NCBI GenBank assembly: GCA_022559845.1
Contig: CM040117.1
Coordinates: forward strand, 17,136,856 to 17,200,855
Length of the DNA stretch: 64,000 nucleotides
Reading direction: 5' to 3'
Source of the DNA: Amorphophallus konjac
Lineage: Eukaryota; Streptophyta; Magnoliopsida; Alismatales; Araceae
Positions within the stretch are counted from its first letter, which is position 1, and every line of letters starts with the position of its first letter. The translations under genes were made by a program, and so were the position numbers. Positions 11,829 to 24,110 of this stretch are shown here, in pieces. The notes beneath the pieces were generated by a model. That model did not search any database and had not been told where the DNA came from. It saw nothing but the letters and a program-made list of their open reading frames with translations.

Positions 11829-12769
11829 AAATTTCATCCTCGAAATTTAAGGAGTCAACAAGGGAAAAGGGAAGAACAACCCCAAAAGCTGGCAATGCTC
11901 TCCAAGCTCCAGCCAAACCTCAAACACACAAAGCATGATGACAAGATTCTCAAAAAATATAATTCAGAGGGACACTGCCAGACCACAATCATAGGCACAC
12001 GCTCTGGATCTCAAGGCACATCTATCCACAGAACGAGCATGACACACAAGGGAACACAAGTCCGACACCTCCGAAACATCATGGCATCATCGCTATCGTC
12101 TCACAGAACAAGGAGACATGACCTATGCAATGAAACAACTACCGATAAAATACATACTCAGTAGACAAAACAAGCATCAGCTCTCTCGAGGAAAACAATC
12201 ATCTCAGCTGACTACTCTAACCATCAGCTTCCGCGCCATGAATAACAACCAAATCTGGTACGCAGAACGCCAATGACAGCACTGGACCACAAGTACAATC
12301 AAGTCAGTCCTCACTCATATATTACATATGATTCGAGTTCCATGCCAACTCTACCCTGGCAGAAGAGTATAGCATAACCAACCGACAAGACCTCGGTCCA
12401 CACAATGCCAAATCAGACTCACTGGGAACTCCTCCCAAACTGACAACAAACACAACCTAACACATAACCTCAAACAACACCTGTAGAATCCCGGCTCCGT
12501 TCTTGACACAAAACAACGGGACGCAACTACAAGCTGGGTCACATCAAGGCAAAATTACAACTGAACACATGGCTAAAGTGCACTAGTCGCTCGCAGCTTA
12601 CCAACAAGGACCCACAACAATCTCTCGGAGAATGCATCTGGAGGACCACAATCCATCCCCAGAGCATAACTCCCAAGAAATATAGAGAAAGAAGAGGGTA
12701 CTCAACAAGCATATACACTGACAAATTTCCCCAATTCTCAAACCTGCCAGTGCCAACAACCACAAGACC
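11829..12769. other. Non-coding interior of C
   Basis: No ORF of note on either strand. The segment aligns with B interior from 34327 onward, so it is conserved non-coding sequence of a non-autonomous family rather than decayed pol. Confidence 0.5.
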
Positions 12770-14154
12770 TGTCACGTCTCGAGATTATGCAGCGGAAATA
12801 ATCGGGAACGTGAATAGCCAGTTAGTACGCCTCAAGTGAGCAATATAATCAGAGCGCTAACACATTCACACATAAGAAATGAATACACAATATTTGGACA
12901 AAATCTTTGCTTTATTTAAATAATAATCAAAAGTACATAAGGTTGACTCTTGACTCTTTGACTAACTAGACTTAATAAAATGGAAAATTACATAGCGACT
13001 CTTGACTATCAACTATTGACAATCTAAGGCTTTGCTCCTTCTTTAATCACTCTCAGATCCATCACTTGAATAGTCTGAATCCGACCCGCTAGAATTTCTT
13101 GAAAAAGATTGGAAAAGTAGGGAATGAGCACACATTCCCAGAATGTTTAAGTAATTAACATTTTAGCTCTAGAGTGTAAGATAAGTAATGAAAATACGAT
13201 GAAACACGTGAATAAACTAAAGTAACACAAGTAACAAGATATGATCGAGGTAAGATATGAGAGTTCACGTAGACTGGAAATATGATCAAGCAAGAATATA
13301 ACATGAATGTAATTTGACCTTTCATGAACAAGAATGTACTTTTCATAGCTATAAAGGCTATACACTAGAAAGTCAAGTAACGAGAATGTACTAGCAAGCA
13401 TGTAATTTCACAAGATTGTCTCGTGGATCTTCACCCGTTTATAAGAAAAGTACTGCCGGTGCAATGCGACACTAGTGTTCATCATACCCCATGATTTATA
13501 GTATGTTTCCGGCTATCTGTCGAGGGGACTATAGTTGAGCCCTTGGACACTGTCTGTGCCGCTCTTGCATCTTCAATTTATAAATCAAGCTACTTCCACG
13601 AGAAATATCAATAATGTAGGCCAATAATGAACAAGTTCAAACTATCATTTCATGATAACAAATGTCAAGGTAAGAATGCACCAATTAAGAACATGAGAGT
13701 TGAAGATTGATTTAGAACAAGGTTATGCTATGGGGAAAATTTGGCAGCATAACGACATATTCTTTAATTTCCATAATTCATTAGGTAGCTTTGGAAATAA
13801 AGTGTTATGTTCAAGATAATCAATAGACCATCTAGGATCATAGAAAAATTAACCCTTGGGTTAAACCTTGGGTTAATCAATACTTAGATATAAAACGGTC
13901 ATATCGGGGCCGTTTCTGGAAATAGCGATCATTTACTGGACCGTTTACATGCTGTAGCGGTCAGTGCAGGACCATTTATTGACAGAGTTGATGCAATGAG
14001 TGAACTGGATCCATGCGGTTATGACAGGGCCGCTAGGCATCCTTGGCGGTCAAGTAAATGGCCGCTACTAGACTTTGGCGGTCTCCAGAGGGCCGCTAAG
14101 GTCCATAACTTAGAAAATGTTGGTAAAGTGCTCTCTAGACATTTGGATTTTGAG

Positions 14155-14210
14155 GGTACAACCAGCTCGACATCCTAGTGGGAACCCCAGGCTCACGGAG
14201 ACTTACGGAG
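14155..14210 (-). other. Conserved leader module, D LTR copy
   Basis: A 56-nt gap-free match to the Tat-1 leader (59669-59724) at about 43 of 56 positions, and to F2 (6631-6685). It lies about 1.3 kb downstream of D's TATA box, so it should be in the transcribed part of the LTR. The similarity to F2 seems to continue weakly past GGAG. Confidence 0.6.
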
Positions 14211-15495
14211 GCCTTGAAACAAGATCACCTAGTCCGGTGGAAGAAATATCTAACGGAGAGGATCACAAGTCAAAGATGGTGTGATTATAAGTGCAAAGTG
14301 TATCTAATGACATCGTACCAGAATACGTGCCATGTACTTAAGAAAAGACTCTTAGATAAGAAAGGATCACATAAAACAATGATCAAACGTTAATACAATA
14401 GGTTCATCTATCATTTGAAGTATGAATTTAATACAAGAATATAGTATTTTGGCATGAAACTAACTTAAGTTAAAATAATTCTTAAGTGCATGAGGGACAT
14501 GAAACCTACTAAGGTGAACCATTAACATAACCAAGTTTATGAATATAGTACTTAAAACAGGAGTAAAACCTAATTAGCTAGGCTTATCATATGATAAATA
14601 TGGCTATTCTGCATTATGTTTCGAGTTAACAATAATACAGAAACTCAAAAAACTTAGCGGTCTCTTGAGGACCGTTTACTGGCTTTAGCGGTCTATCGTA
14701 GGGCCGCTAAAGAACTCTGGCGGTCTGGTGAAGAGCGTTTATTCACCTATAACAGATAATATAAAACCCGAAGAGCATGCCTAATCTAAGGTAAATAGGT
14801 GAATAAAAAAAATATGACAGTAGGTAAATAAGGCCTGATGCAACTAGATTAAAACATGGAGATGCATGGGTTTGAGTGAAGTAAGCCAAAATTATCAATT
14901 TCTTATTAGGGTAGGATTCATGCATGCAGTTATAACCTAGATGCGCAGTGATGATAGAACATGAAATACTACCAGTAGAAAGCATGAAACGGAAGGAATC
15001 CATAGGGCTTTTATTCCGAACATGTTGATTTAGCCTTTTCATGAGATAACCTACCTTTGATTCGATCCCTAGACTTTAGATTTCTGACTGGAAGTCGACC
15101 CTAGTTTCTGCACGTCCTGTGCCATACCAGCAAGTTTCCTTCCCTCTATCTCCTGATCCTCTTGACCTAAATTCATAAAAATTGGAGGGTAGATAGAAGA
15201 TAGAAAGGAGAAGAATAAGTTCTAAAGAACCAACTTGAACTAACCTCGTATAGGGCTTCTAATCTCCTGATCTTTACTGGATCAGTGCACTATTTCCTGT
15301 GTAGTTTGCAGCGAACCAGAGACTTTCAGATGCTCTATCTCTCCAATGGCTGGGTCTTCTAGCACAAAAGTTGGAGGTGAGTTAGATAAAACTAAGGAGA
15401 ACATAAAGTTCTAAAGAAGTAACCTGAGAAGATGTCTCCTTACCTTTGAAATATACGATCCAACATTAGGGTTCGCATGGGTCGAAGTTAGGGTC

Positions 15496-15503
15496 TATTT
15501 ATA
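15496..15503 (-). promoter_or_regulatory. TATA box of the D LTR
   Basis: TATAAATA on the minus strand within CTTATAAATAGACCC, about 530 bp from the LTR's 5' end. Confidence 0.55.
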
Positions 15504-16030
15504 AGGTTTGAGTTAGGGCTGAGGGATTGATCGAATTGAGAGTCCTACTTAGGTGTAGGATCCATCCCTAAGAGTCATGGACAAGCTTACATATCCACAT
15601 ACTTCGATCATGGGGATTTGGATGCCCAAGATCCAACCTTTTCACATTTTCTCCCATTCACAGAATTAGGAGGGCTTAGCGGTCTTGGAGGGACCGCTAG
15701 GGTGGATCTGGCGGTCGCTCGATAGACCACCAATCGCCGTTAAATCCAAAATTTTTGAAATTTTGTATTATCTCCTATTTATCCCCTATTTGATGTATAT
15801 ATCCCATTTTAAATTCGTAAATTACCTAATTTACTTTTCTATTAATGGGCTTGGGTCTGAAGGTCTTGGAATTGGGTCTTTGGGCCTATTTGAGTTGGGC
15901 TTAGCCCTTTGGTAAAATATAAGATTTTTAAATGGATTTAATAAATCCTTAATTCCTTCTTAATAGTCCATTAAGCCTTTTTAATTGCTTAGTAATTATA
16001 TTTAATCCCAGAAAATTCCTAGGCGTTACA

Positions 16031-16048
16031 CCGTCCCCCACTTAAAAG
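16031..16048 (-). other. Polypurine tract of D
   Basis: CTTTTAAGTGGGGGACGG on the minus strand immediately precedes the LTR start TGTAACGCC. Confidence 0.65.
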
Positions 16049-16103
16049 AATTTGGTCCCCAATTTCATCGTAATAAGATTTGCTAAGGAGAGTGTACTTA
16101 CAT

Positions 16104-16579
16104 TCAAAATATCTCCGGAAATCTTTTACGCATGGCTTCTTCTGTTTCCCATGTCGTCTCGTGTGGCCAATATTTGCTCCATTGGACTTTGACCATGGGA
16201 ATAGTTTTATTCCGAAGTTGACTACTTCCCATTCAATTATTTTGAGTGACTTTTGCTCATACGTCAAAACCTTTTTAGTCTCCAAGTTGTCATAAGTTAT
16301 GACATGGAATGGATCGGGGACGTACCTTTTGAGCATTGAGACGTGAAATACATCATGGACTCCAGCTAATTGAGGGGGCAAAGTTATTCGATATGCGACT
16401 TCACCAACCCTTTCAAGAATTTCAAAGGGGCCAATGAATCTCGGAGTGAGCTTGCCTTTGATGTCGAATCTTCGAATACCTTGACCCAGAGAAACCTTAA
16501 GGAATACGTGATCTCCTACTTGGAATTCCAGGTGACGTCTTCTGTTATTAGCATATGATTTTTGCCTATCTTGAGCCAT
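16104..16579 (-). pseudogene. D integrase C-terminus and chromodomain, frameshifted
   Basis: The first part reads MAQDRQKSYANNRRRHLEF, GDHVFLKVS and GPFEILERVGEVAYRITLPP, the usual C-terminal integrase region, followed by HDVFHVSMLKRYVPDP, the lead-in to the chromodomain. A one-nucleotide frameshift follows. The next frame gives TIPMVKVQWSKYW and HETTWETEEAMRKRFPEIF, ending in a stop at 16104-16106. That is a chromodomain of the Tekay type, which in chromoviruses is thought to steer integration to methylated histone H3. Read in one frame the chromodomain seems to be missing; it is only shifted. Confidence 0.75.
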
Positions 16580-17084
16580 CTGGAGTCTCTCCCGAATAAG
16601 CTTTATCTTCTCGATAGTATCCTTGATGATGTCGGGGCCGAGAAATTATCTTTCTCCTACTCCATTACAGCATATAGGTGAGTGGCAGCTTCTTCCATAC
16701 AGTGCCTCGAACGGTGCGATTTGTATACTAGCTTGGTAGCTATTATTTTAGGTGAATTCCACTAGAGGCAAGTGGTCGTGCCAACTCCCTTCAAAATCAA
16801 TAGCATATGCCCTGAGCATATCTTCCACCACCTGATTTGTAATGCCCCGAGTTTTTCGGGCACCTTTCGGATCTGGATCCATGGGTTTCAGATCAGTTTT
16901 GGGGGTCCCAGAATGTGTTTCGTAGTTTACACGTGTTTTTCCCTAACGAACCTAAAGAACCCTATGTAGGGCAAACTGTTACGTTCTCCTACTCCGGGAT
17001 AGTACCAGTACGTCCGGCGTGTTCCGAGGATCGAGGAAATATATTTTTCTATTTTTTTCTATTTTTTGAAAAATCTAGATTTTC

Positions 17085-17092
17085 TATATATA
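17085..17092 (+). promoter_or_regulatory. TATA box of LTR E
   Basis: TATATATA in TTTTCTATATATACCCC is followed by a CT-rich leader (17096-17150), the typical plant core-promoter arrangement. The putative splice donor lies 286 bp downstream, nearly the same spacing as in LTR A. Confidence 0.6.
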
Positions 17093-17370
17093 CCCCTTTC
17101 CTTTTTCTTTTCTTCTTCTTCTTCTTTCTCTCTTCCTCCTTCTCTCTCCCGTGAGCGCTTCCGGCCGTGGCTTTCCCCCCCTCTTTCGGTGACGATCGCG
17201 GCGACCTCCCCTCTGGCTGTTGACCGCGGCGAGGTAACGGCGCAGCGGCGACGGTGGCGGTGTGGCGATTACGGCGGTATGCGGCTCGTGGAGAGATCGT
17301 GGGAGCTCGAGGGTTTTAAGCGAAGTTTTAAAGATCGGCGGTGATCCGCCGCGTTCCGGGCGACCTCGAG

Positions 17371-19011
17371 GTAGGCTGACAGATCCTTAGCTCATTTACC
17401 ATCTTCCCCACGATTTCTAGGCCGATGAGAGGTCGAGAGGGGTTCATTTGAGCCGGGGAAGGGAAATCCATGATTTGGGATTTGAGCGCCGGATCTAGAG
17501 ATTCACCGTGTTATTTGGTGATTTGTGGGCATCAAATGGTGCCATGGGGCATGGGGAAGGGTTCCCCTTTTGTTTCCCCTTCACCTGGGGGTGAATGGGG
17601 CGTGGAATGGCATTTTTGGGCCATTCCCGCCATTCTCGGTTTTTCAGAATGGAAGCGGTCCTTCCAGGAACCGTTTCTTGCTAGAAGCGGCCCCAGATAG
17701 ACCGTTTTCCGGCCCCAAGTGTCGGTTGGGCTTAGCGGTCATGCGATGGACCGCTAAGGCCCAGTGGTGGCCTATCGGCCGACCGTTTTCCTTGTGGGCC
17801 GGCGTGACCTTCAAAGCATTTTTGACCGTTGGCATTTGACCGTTGGAGATTTTTGGGATTAAGCGGTCATGGGGCGACCGTTTAACCCCGCCTTGTGGTC
17901 CCAGAGAGATCGTTTCATGTCCAAACGGTCACAAGGTGACCGTTTCACTCCTTCGCAGCTCCATGGCGTGGCGGTCCCCATGAGACCATTTTACACCATG
18001 AGGCGGCCTAGGAGTGAACATTTTTGTCCTAAGCGGTCTGCAGGAGACCATTTCTTCCCTGATGAGTCTGGCGGTCCAGAGAGGACCGCTTCTCTGTGAG
18101 GCGGTCCAGCATTAGACCGTTTTTGCCTAGAGGCGGTCCAGAGTGGACCGCCACCTGTCTTTTGTCCAATCGGAGTTCATTTCGTGCCGATTCAAATCTC
18201 GGGCAACTGGACCTCGATCCCCGTGTTGACCTGCAGTTCGACTGATGCTAGGCATCACATGGGGGCCATACATGGGTGTCATGGGGACCCCAGGGAGTGG
18301 TATGTTTTGGCCGGTGTCACTGTGAGTCGGTGTCGGTACGAGGAGCAGTCCTTGTACTTTGTCTGGTTTAGACGTTATTTTCCGTTGGCTAGAGAGTCTA
18401 CTCCTTCAGTGACCCTCCACTAGTCGTAGTCTTCCGACACGCGAGTGGTCCCACCAGGGAGTGGTGGCGAGGCTACCCCGAGAGACGGTTTTTAGACTGG
18501 TTACCGTAGGGCCCCACATCTTGTAGCCAGAGTCCGGCTGAGGGGAAAACCAGTTAGAGGGCTTAACCTAGGATGCATGGTCTATGTGTGCACACGTGGT
18601 CGGGGGCGGTGGACCTACATTGATGGGCGCACTCCCGACCAGTCATTATTCTGTGGTTACTAGTACGGGTCCCCGTTCCGCCAGGGTGCAATGAGGGGGA
18701 CACCTGAGGCGTGGTCTAAGACGCCAGGGGGCGTATCCGACCTTACTTCTAGTGGGTGGTACTCCTGTCTTTGTCAGGTAGTGACTCTTGGTGTTCTGTC
18801 AGGTTGTCTCAATTTTTATGCCGTGTGGTCGGTACTTGACGTGGCTGAGCTTTCCCGTTTATTTATTTTGTTGACCTTCGCTCTACGTTTGGTTAGTGTT
18901 AGCCTTTGACTGCTTGCCGTGCAGTTTCTCGTTTTGAGATGTAGGGGTTCGGGTGATCCCTACTGAGCCTTTTGTTATGAGGCTCATTCCCTGCGTTTTT
19001 CTTAGTTTCAG
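17371..19011 (+). other. Putative intron inside LTR E
   Basis: The donor is GACCTCGAG|GTAGGCTGAC and the acceptor CTTAGTTTCAG|GTGAGGCGAG. LTR A has a donor (GTAGGGTGAC) and an acceptor (GTGTTTCAG|GCGAGGCGAG) at the same places in an aligned backbone. The intron would be 1641 nt and would contain the palindrome array. No transcript is available, so this is inference from splice motifs and conservation. Confidence 0.45.
17645..18155. repeat. AGCGGTC palindrome array in LTR E
   Basis: At least ten units are visible. A perfect one is 17732-17757: TTAGCGGTC and GACCGCTAA, 9-bp arms with an 8-nt loop. Other units have one or two arm mismatches. The array lies inside the putative LTR intron. Confidence 0.75.
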
Positions 19012-20155
19012 GTGAGGCGAGGCTTCAGGGGAGCGCTTCTGAGGCTCCACGTGGTTCTAGTGCCCAAGGTTAGTTGCCAGTTGCCAGAGCCGAGGTATGC
19101 CCCGTATAGTTGTACTTTTCTTTCGGACTGTACTAGTTGTGAACTATTGTTATATTTTACCTTGTTATTAGATTATGGATCATGTAATTTGTTTAATGTT
19201 ATTTATTATTTCTGCGTAGTTCTGCAATTATTCTAGATTCTCGTATATTTCCACACCATCCTTTTAACCCTTCCGAGTCTTCGAGCTCGTGGGTGGCGGT
19301 TCGGGATTCAAGTTATCGGGCCTCTCTCGGTATTTGGATCTCGGGTCGTTACATGATTTGTCCTTTCAGTTTGACCACCAGTTTGTGGATGGAACGCAGT
19401 GCTAAAGTTGAGTCGGGTCCCAAATGAATGCTGTAGACCCTTCCAGAATTGTGATGTGAACCGAGGGTCTCGGTCAGATATAATGGTGATAGGGACACCA
19501 TGTAGTTTGATAATTTTTTTCATGTATAGTGTTGCTAATACATCCACAAACCACTGACTTTTGATTGGTAGAAAATGTGCAGATTTAGTCAATCGGTCTA
19601 TAATCACCCATATATCATCGTCTCCACCTCTCGTCTTAGGTAAACCCATGATGAAATTCATCCCTATACTTTCTCATTTCACTCGAAATATCCAAGGGAT
19701 GTAGTTTCCCGATGGGCTTTAAATGTTCCACCTTTACTTGCTGACAAGTGAGACAACGAGATACAAAGTCCGCTACTTCTATTTTCATATTGGGCCACTA
19801 GAAATTTCTTTTTAAGTCTTGATACATCTTGGTAGCACCAGGGTGAATAGCATATCTTGATTTATGAGTTTCTTCCATGATCAATTTCTTAGTGTCGGTA
19901 TAATCCGGCACACATATTCAATAATCTTCCATCAGTTGAAATGAAGAATTCCGACCTTTGATCAATATTGGCCTTGATCTCCACCAATGTGGGGTCATTT
20001 TCTTGTAATTTGACTAGATCTTCAATCAATGTAGGTTGTGACCTTATATTAGCAATCATACACCCTTCCTCTTCTTTATCAACATCGAGATTCAAACGAG
20101 CAAAATCCTCGATAAGATAAGTCGTACCTTTCCTGAGACTTGCTAGAGTTGCCAT

Positions 20156-21940
20156 TGGTCTTCAACTACGAGCGTCACCTACAGCATTTGCTTTGCCTGG
20201 ATGATATTAGATAGTAAAGTCGAAGTCTTTAAGATACTCCAACCATCTGTGTTACCTCATGTTCAATTCCTTTTGGGTGAAGAGGTATTTCAGACTTTTG
20301 TGATCTGAAAATATAGTGAACTTCTCCCATAGAGGTAGTGTCGCCATATTTTCAAGGCAAATATAACCGCAGCTAGTTCCAGATCATGCACAGGGTAGTT
20401 TTCTTCATGACGCTTTACTTACCTTGAAGAGTAGCAAATTACCGTGCCATTTTGCATAAGCACGCATCCTAGGCCAATGTCAAATGCATCGGTATAGACT
20501 TCAAAGCCACCACCCTCAATGGGTAGTGCCAATATAGGGGCCGTAGTGAGATGATCTTTAAGAGTTAGGAAACTCTCTTCACAATCCTTTGACCATATAA
20601 AAGAGTTCTCCTTTCTTGTAAGTATAGTCAAAGGGACGATGATTTTAGAGAAATCCTTAATGAATCGACTATAATAACCAGCCAGACCCAGAAACTTCTA
20701 ACTTCGGACACGGTCATCGACCGGCTCCAATTCTTAACAGCTTCTACCTTAGAAGGATCGACACTGATTCCTTCCTTTGAATAATATGGCCGAGGAAAGA
20801 GACCTCCTTTAGCCAGAACTCACACTTGCTAAGCTTTGCGTAGAGTTGATGCTCTCTTAGGGTTTGCAAGGCTATTCTTAAGTGTTCTTCATGTTCCTCC
20901 TTAGTCTGGGAGTATATAAGAATATCATTAATGAAGACGACCACAAATCGATCGAGATAAAGTCTGAAGACATTATTCATAAGTTGCACAAATGCTGTCG
21001 GGATATTAGTTAATTAACCCGAACGACATTACCACGAATTCGTAGTGCCCATATCTACTCCGGAAAGCAGTCTTGTATATATCTTCGTCTTTGATCTTGA
21101 GCTGATGATAACCCGACCTGAGGTCTATCTTGGAGAAATATTCCGCTCCCAGAATTTGATCAAAGAGCTCATCGATACACGGCAACAGATATTTGTTCTT
21201 GATAGTAAGTTGATTTAGTCACCGATAATCGATACATAGCCTGAGAGATCCATCCTTCTTCTTGACAAATAAAATTGACGCACCCCAAGGGGATGTGATA
21301 GGTCAAATGAAGCCCTTGTCTAATAACTCTTGAAGTTGTTTCTTCAATTCTTTGAGTTCTGTAGGGGACATCCTATAGGGAGCTATTGAAACAGGTGCTG
21401 CTCTAGGAACGAGTTCAATGGAGAAGTTTACTTTCCTTTCGGGTGGTAAACCGGGTAAATCTGATGGGAACACATCGGGAAACTCATTCACAATGGGAAT
21501 ATCCTCTAAGATGATTTCCTTAGACTCAGTAATGATTATGGAAGCAAGAAAAGCTTCACATCCTTGCGAAATGAGTTTGCAAGCATGAAGAGATGAAATA
21601 ATGGTAGGATGCTTCCTGTACTTGATACCAAGGAAAGAAAATCGCGGGAGAACCTGGTTTCCGAAAAGAGATTCTCCAAGGATAGCATCATAGCCTTCCA
21701 TGTCAGGGCATACGGGGTTTGCAGGAAGATTATGACCTTCTACCATTACCTCACTATCAGGGTAGTGGGTTGTAAGTTTAGTTCCGAGATCTAAGGGTGT
21801 AGTAATAACTAGGTCCGAAGGTAGAGGAACTGATGAAACTGGTATGATTTTTGCAAAAGCAGTAGATATAAAGGAATGAGAAGCACCAGTATCAAATAAC
21901 ACGAATGTAGGATGAGAATAGATTTGAATGGTACCTTCCA
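20156..21940 (-). pseudogene. D protease, reverse transcriptase and RNase H, decayed
   Basis: Protease starts near 21940 with [14 protein letters not shown], where the DTG active site is intact. The segment ending QELLDKGFI (21303) is the RT N-terminus. RT continues in several frames: [16 protein letters not shown] near 21260, then [12 protein letters not shown] near 20930. The normal FIDD/YVDD motif reads FIND here, so the first catalytic aspartate of the pair is asparagine. RNase H begins with GGGFEVYTDAFDIGLGCVLMQ (20419-20631). Many stops and frameshifts make it non-functional. Confidence 0.8.
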
Positions 21941-22360
21941 TTAGCCCATCATCCTTGGGCGCTTCATCATCATCCAGAACAACGTTAAGACGATTCTGTC
22001 ACTTGCGTCCACCGCTGGAAGATTGATCCTTCATGAGGGGGAAATCCGGCATGCGGTGCTCCCGGATGCCACATCGTAAACACGCCCCTAGGCGTTTCCA
22101 GCATTCTTCGGCTGAGTGGTAGAACTTCTCACAAAAAGAGCAAGCCGCTATGACTTGCTTGTCTTATTTTTTAGCCTTCTTGTTCCTGCGATCATCCTTA
22201 TTATTCCCATTCCTAGATCTTTTCTTGTTATCCCAAGAGTTGTAAGTGATGCTGAATCTTTCCTCTCTTCTTCCTCGTCGATCAAACTTCCGGCTAGGCT
22301 CCTCTCCTTTGCCTTTGACTTTATCGACCTTCTCCAAGGTCCGTTCGCATAAGTGTGCCC
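21941..22360 (-). pseudogene. D gag C-terminus with zinc knuckle, cut by Tat-1
   Basis: From 22360 leftward the frame is very basic (KVDKVKGKGEE, DRRGRREERF, NKKRSRNGNNK) and then carries GACLRCGIREHRMPDF. This is a CCHC nucleocapsid knuckle whose last cysteine is phenylalanine. A stop follows the basic tract near 22164. Tat-1's 3' LTR begins directly at 22361, so the gag N-terminus is beyond the window. Confidence 0.7.
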
Positions 22361-22809
22361 TGTTGGTTTTAATGTATCCCTTCTTTTGCAAGATGGGCTA
22401 TGACGCCAACTATGAGCAAATAATGAGCCAAGTAATGAAATCAATCAACCTATGAACATGCGAATCATGAACCTAGGCAACCAACACAAGCTCTAGCATG
22501 GGCATGCTATCTCAATCAAGACTAAGCTAAGCAAATAAAGAAAAACACACGCCGGAGCGTGGAATAAGGAATAAAGGAAAACATACCGTATAGGTGGAAC
22601 AAGCAAAGTAAAGAAGAGATATGACGAAAGAGAAAGCTAATGCCCAAACTAAAGAAATATGTGATCGCCACCAAGGTAGAAACAAGTCAAAGACCCGATA
22701 AATACCTTAGAATAGGAGGATGATGCACCCGCCCACGGGAGAGAGAACAACTGGGAAACTACAGCTCCGTCAGATGTAACAGTCGAAGGAAGATGCGCCA
22801 CAGCAAGTG

Positions 22810-23905
22810 TGACGGTCTCACGATAGACCGCTACAAGACTCTAACGCGCCTGTGCCAGACCGTCAGAGCTTCTGCAGAATAAGAAGTTGGGAATCTTTTG
22901 ATCTCCAAGCTTTCCAGCCGGCCAGAGAGCTTGGGCCTCGTGATATGGACTCTGTAAACTTGCAAAAGAGAATGTAGAACACAAGAAAAACAACACAAAT
23001 TAGCCCTTAGACAAAGTAGTATCAATAAATCCAAGAAACTTAAGAACATGCAAAAGGAAAGGGAAATACTGAGGAGGTTGGTTTTTTAACCCCTCTGGGG
23101 CGTTTTAAAAGATGGGAGGATTTTTTAAATGAATGCAGCAAGTGCCAGAACGTGGGATATGGAGAAGGACAATGCTATGATGTTTGAAAAGAGAGAAAAG
23201 ACACTAAGAACACAACTTGACTGAACAAAACCCTTGGAAACGATACTCCCTAAACTTTGGAAGTAGATGGACTTGAGAAGCTGCTCTCCTTGGTTGGTTC
23301 TAGCTCCAGGATGCGGCAGCACTTCGACGCGAACTCTAGATGTCTCCCCCCTTCAAGCCATGAAGTCAAGGGTTCTATTTATAGACCCTCAAAGTCTAGG
23401 TTCGAATTAGGAGATAATACAGCTAGAAAGTAGGACTTTTCTTAGCAAACTCTTGAAGATAATACTCTCCAGAGTCCACAGAAACAAATGGAAGCTTCGT
23501 AGGATGAGTATCGAGAGAGAAACCCTCCAACCAAACTCTTAGTCCGATCACGAAAATAGCAGAGCAAAGGCCAGGCTTGTCAGGACTCTCTGTTGGATGT
23601 AACGGCCGCACGATAGACTGCCACACTAATGTAACGCGCCAGTCTTGGACCGTCACACAACCCTATCCACTATAAGATAAGATTAACGGGAGAAGTTCGT
23701 GAACGTTGGACTCTAGATGAATGTAACGGTCAAGGGTAGATGCGTCACACTCAATGTAACGGCTGCACGATAAACCGTCACACTCAACGGATAGACAAAA
23801 GATAAGCTTGAAAGAAGCCTTAAGCTTAAGGACTCTGGAAGGATGTAACGCACCATGGTAGATGCGTTAGAGGACTGTAACGCCCCATCAAAGGACCGTT
23901 AGAGA
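22810..23905. repeat. Palindrome clusters in the Tat-1 3' LTR
   Basis: Units have outer arms T(A/G)ACG...CGT(T/C)A and variable inner bases, for example TAACGCGCC...GACCGTCAG, TAACGCACC...TGCGTTAGAG and TAACGCCCC...GACCGTTAG. The mixed halves suggest exchange of half-sites between units. Confidence 0.65.
23376..23383 (-). promoter_or_regulatory. TATA box of the Tat-1 3' LTR
   Basis: TATAAATA on the minus strand in GTCTATAAATAGAACCC, conserved in the 5' LTR (61257-61264) and in Tat-2 (3606-3613). Confidence 0.65.
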
Positions 23906-24110
23906 TAATAGAGTTCGAATGAAAATGAGAGTTTTGCTAAGCTTCGTCCATCGGAAAGGGATAAGGAACCAGACCCAACCAAGGAGATATGACTCATGAA
24001 ATAGACCTCAAATTGACCAAGAAGGCTCAATAAAGGTGAACAACTCGGAGCATCATATAGAATGAACAAGGAGATGACCCAACTTATCGGTCATAAAACG
24101 GGTGTCAACA

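Larger units (their letters stand above)
9111..12769 (-). mobile_element. C: 3' fragment of a non-autonomous chromovirus-type element
   Basis: C consists of a 3' LTR fragment (9111-11810), a polypurine tract (11811-11828) and non-coding interior (11829-12769). Both LTR and interior align with element B (31208-40058), including the ATTTCATCCTCGAAATT block beside the LTR and CCTGCCAGTGCC near the D junction. F2 removes the left part of the LTR and D interrupts the interior at 12770. Confidence 0.7.
13885..15745. repeat. Three AGCGGTC palindrome clusters in the D LTR
   Basis: The clusters are at about 13885-14100, 14653-14745 and 15672-15745. Units have the form TTAGCGGTC...GACCGCTAA with loops of about 8-10 nt. 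One cluster is upstream and two are downstream of the TATA box in transcription direction. Confidence 0.65.
12770..16030 (-). repeat. 3' LTR of D
   Basis: The LTR is 3261 bp. On the + strand it begins TGTCACGTCTCG and ends GGCGTTACA. It has TG/CA ends, directly adjoins a polypurine tract on the right and C interior on the left. It contains a TATA box at 15496-15503, three palindrome clusters and a copy of the conserved leader module. Confidence 0.7.
16838..19353 (+). mobile_element. E: solo LTR of a chromovirus, inserted in D integrase
   Basis: The LTR is 2516 bp, begins TGTAATGCCCCGAG and ends TCGGGTCGTTACA. It is flanked by a perfect 5-bp target duplication TGATT (16833-16837 and 19354-19358). 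D's integrase frame is continuous across the insertion. There is no interior, primer site or polypurine tract, so it is a product of LTR-LTR recombination. The backbone aligns with the A LTRs. Confidence 0.9.
16580..20155 (-). pseudogene. D integrase, split by solo LTR E
   Basis: The two halves are 19359-20155 and 16580-16832. The first half contains MNFIMGLPKT, WVIIDRLTKSAHFLP, the second catalytic Asp region IISDRDPRFTSQFW and AFHPQTGGQTERTN with the catalytic Glu. The frame resumes after the solo LTR with VVEDMLRAYAIDFEGSWH and ALYGRSCHSP. Several stops are present, for example after PLVEFT and after GVGER. The N-terminal zinc-binding region before 19700 is heavily decayed. The integrase would insert the cDNA into chromatin; this copy is dead. 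Confidence 0.75.
12770..22360 (-). mobile_element. D: chromovirus (Ty3/gypsy, Tekay-like), 3' portion
   Basis: D contains the 3' LTR (12770-16030), a polypurine tract and a broken pol and gag reading leftward from 22360. Solo LTR E is inserted in the integrase and Tat-1 in gag. The 5' LTR, primer site and start of gag must lie beyond the right edge. D itself interrupts the interior of C at 12770. Confidence 0.75.
22361..24110 (-). repeat. 3' LTR of Tat-1
   Basis: The LTR is 1750 bp, starting (minus strand) TGTTGACACC at 24110 and ending AAAACCAACA at 22361. It contains the TATA box at 23376-23383. Palindrome clusters at about 23595-23905 and 22810-22870 have TGACGGTC or TAACGNNC stems. Confidence 0.85.

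Noticed and set aside
16104..16579. Apparent lack of a chromodomain in D
   Set aside because: The domain is present in the next frame (TIPMVKVQW to RKRFPEIF); a one-base frameshift hides it.
22148..22455. Basic frames running across 22361
   Set aside because: They fuse D gag with the Tat-1 LTR end across an insertion junction. Only the part left of 22361 is gag.
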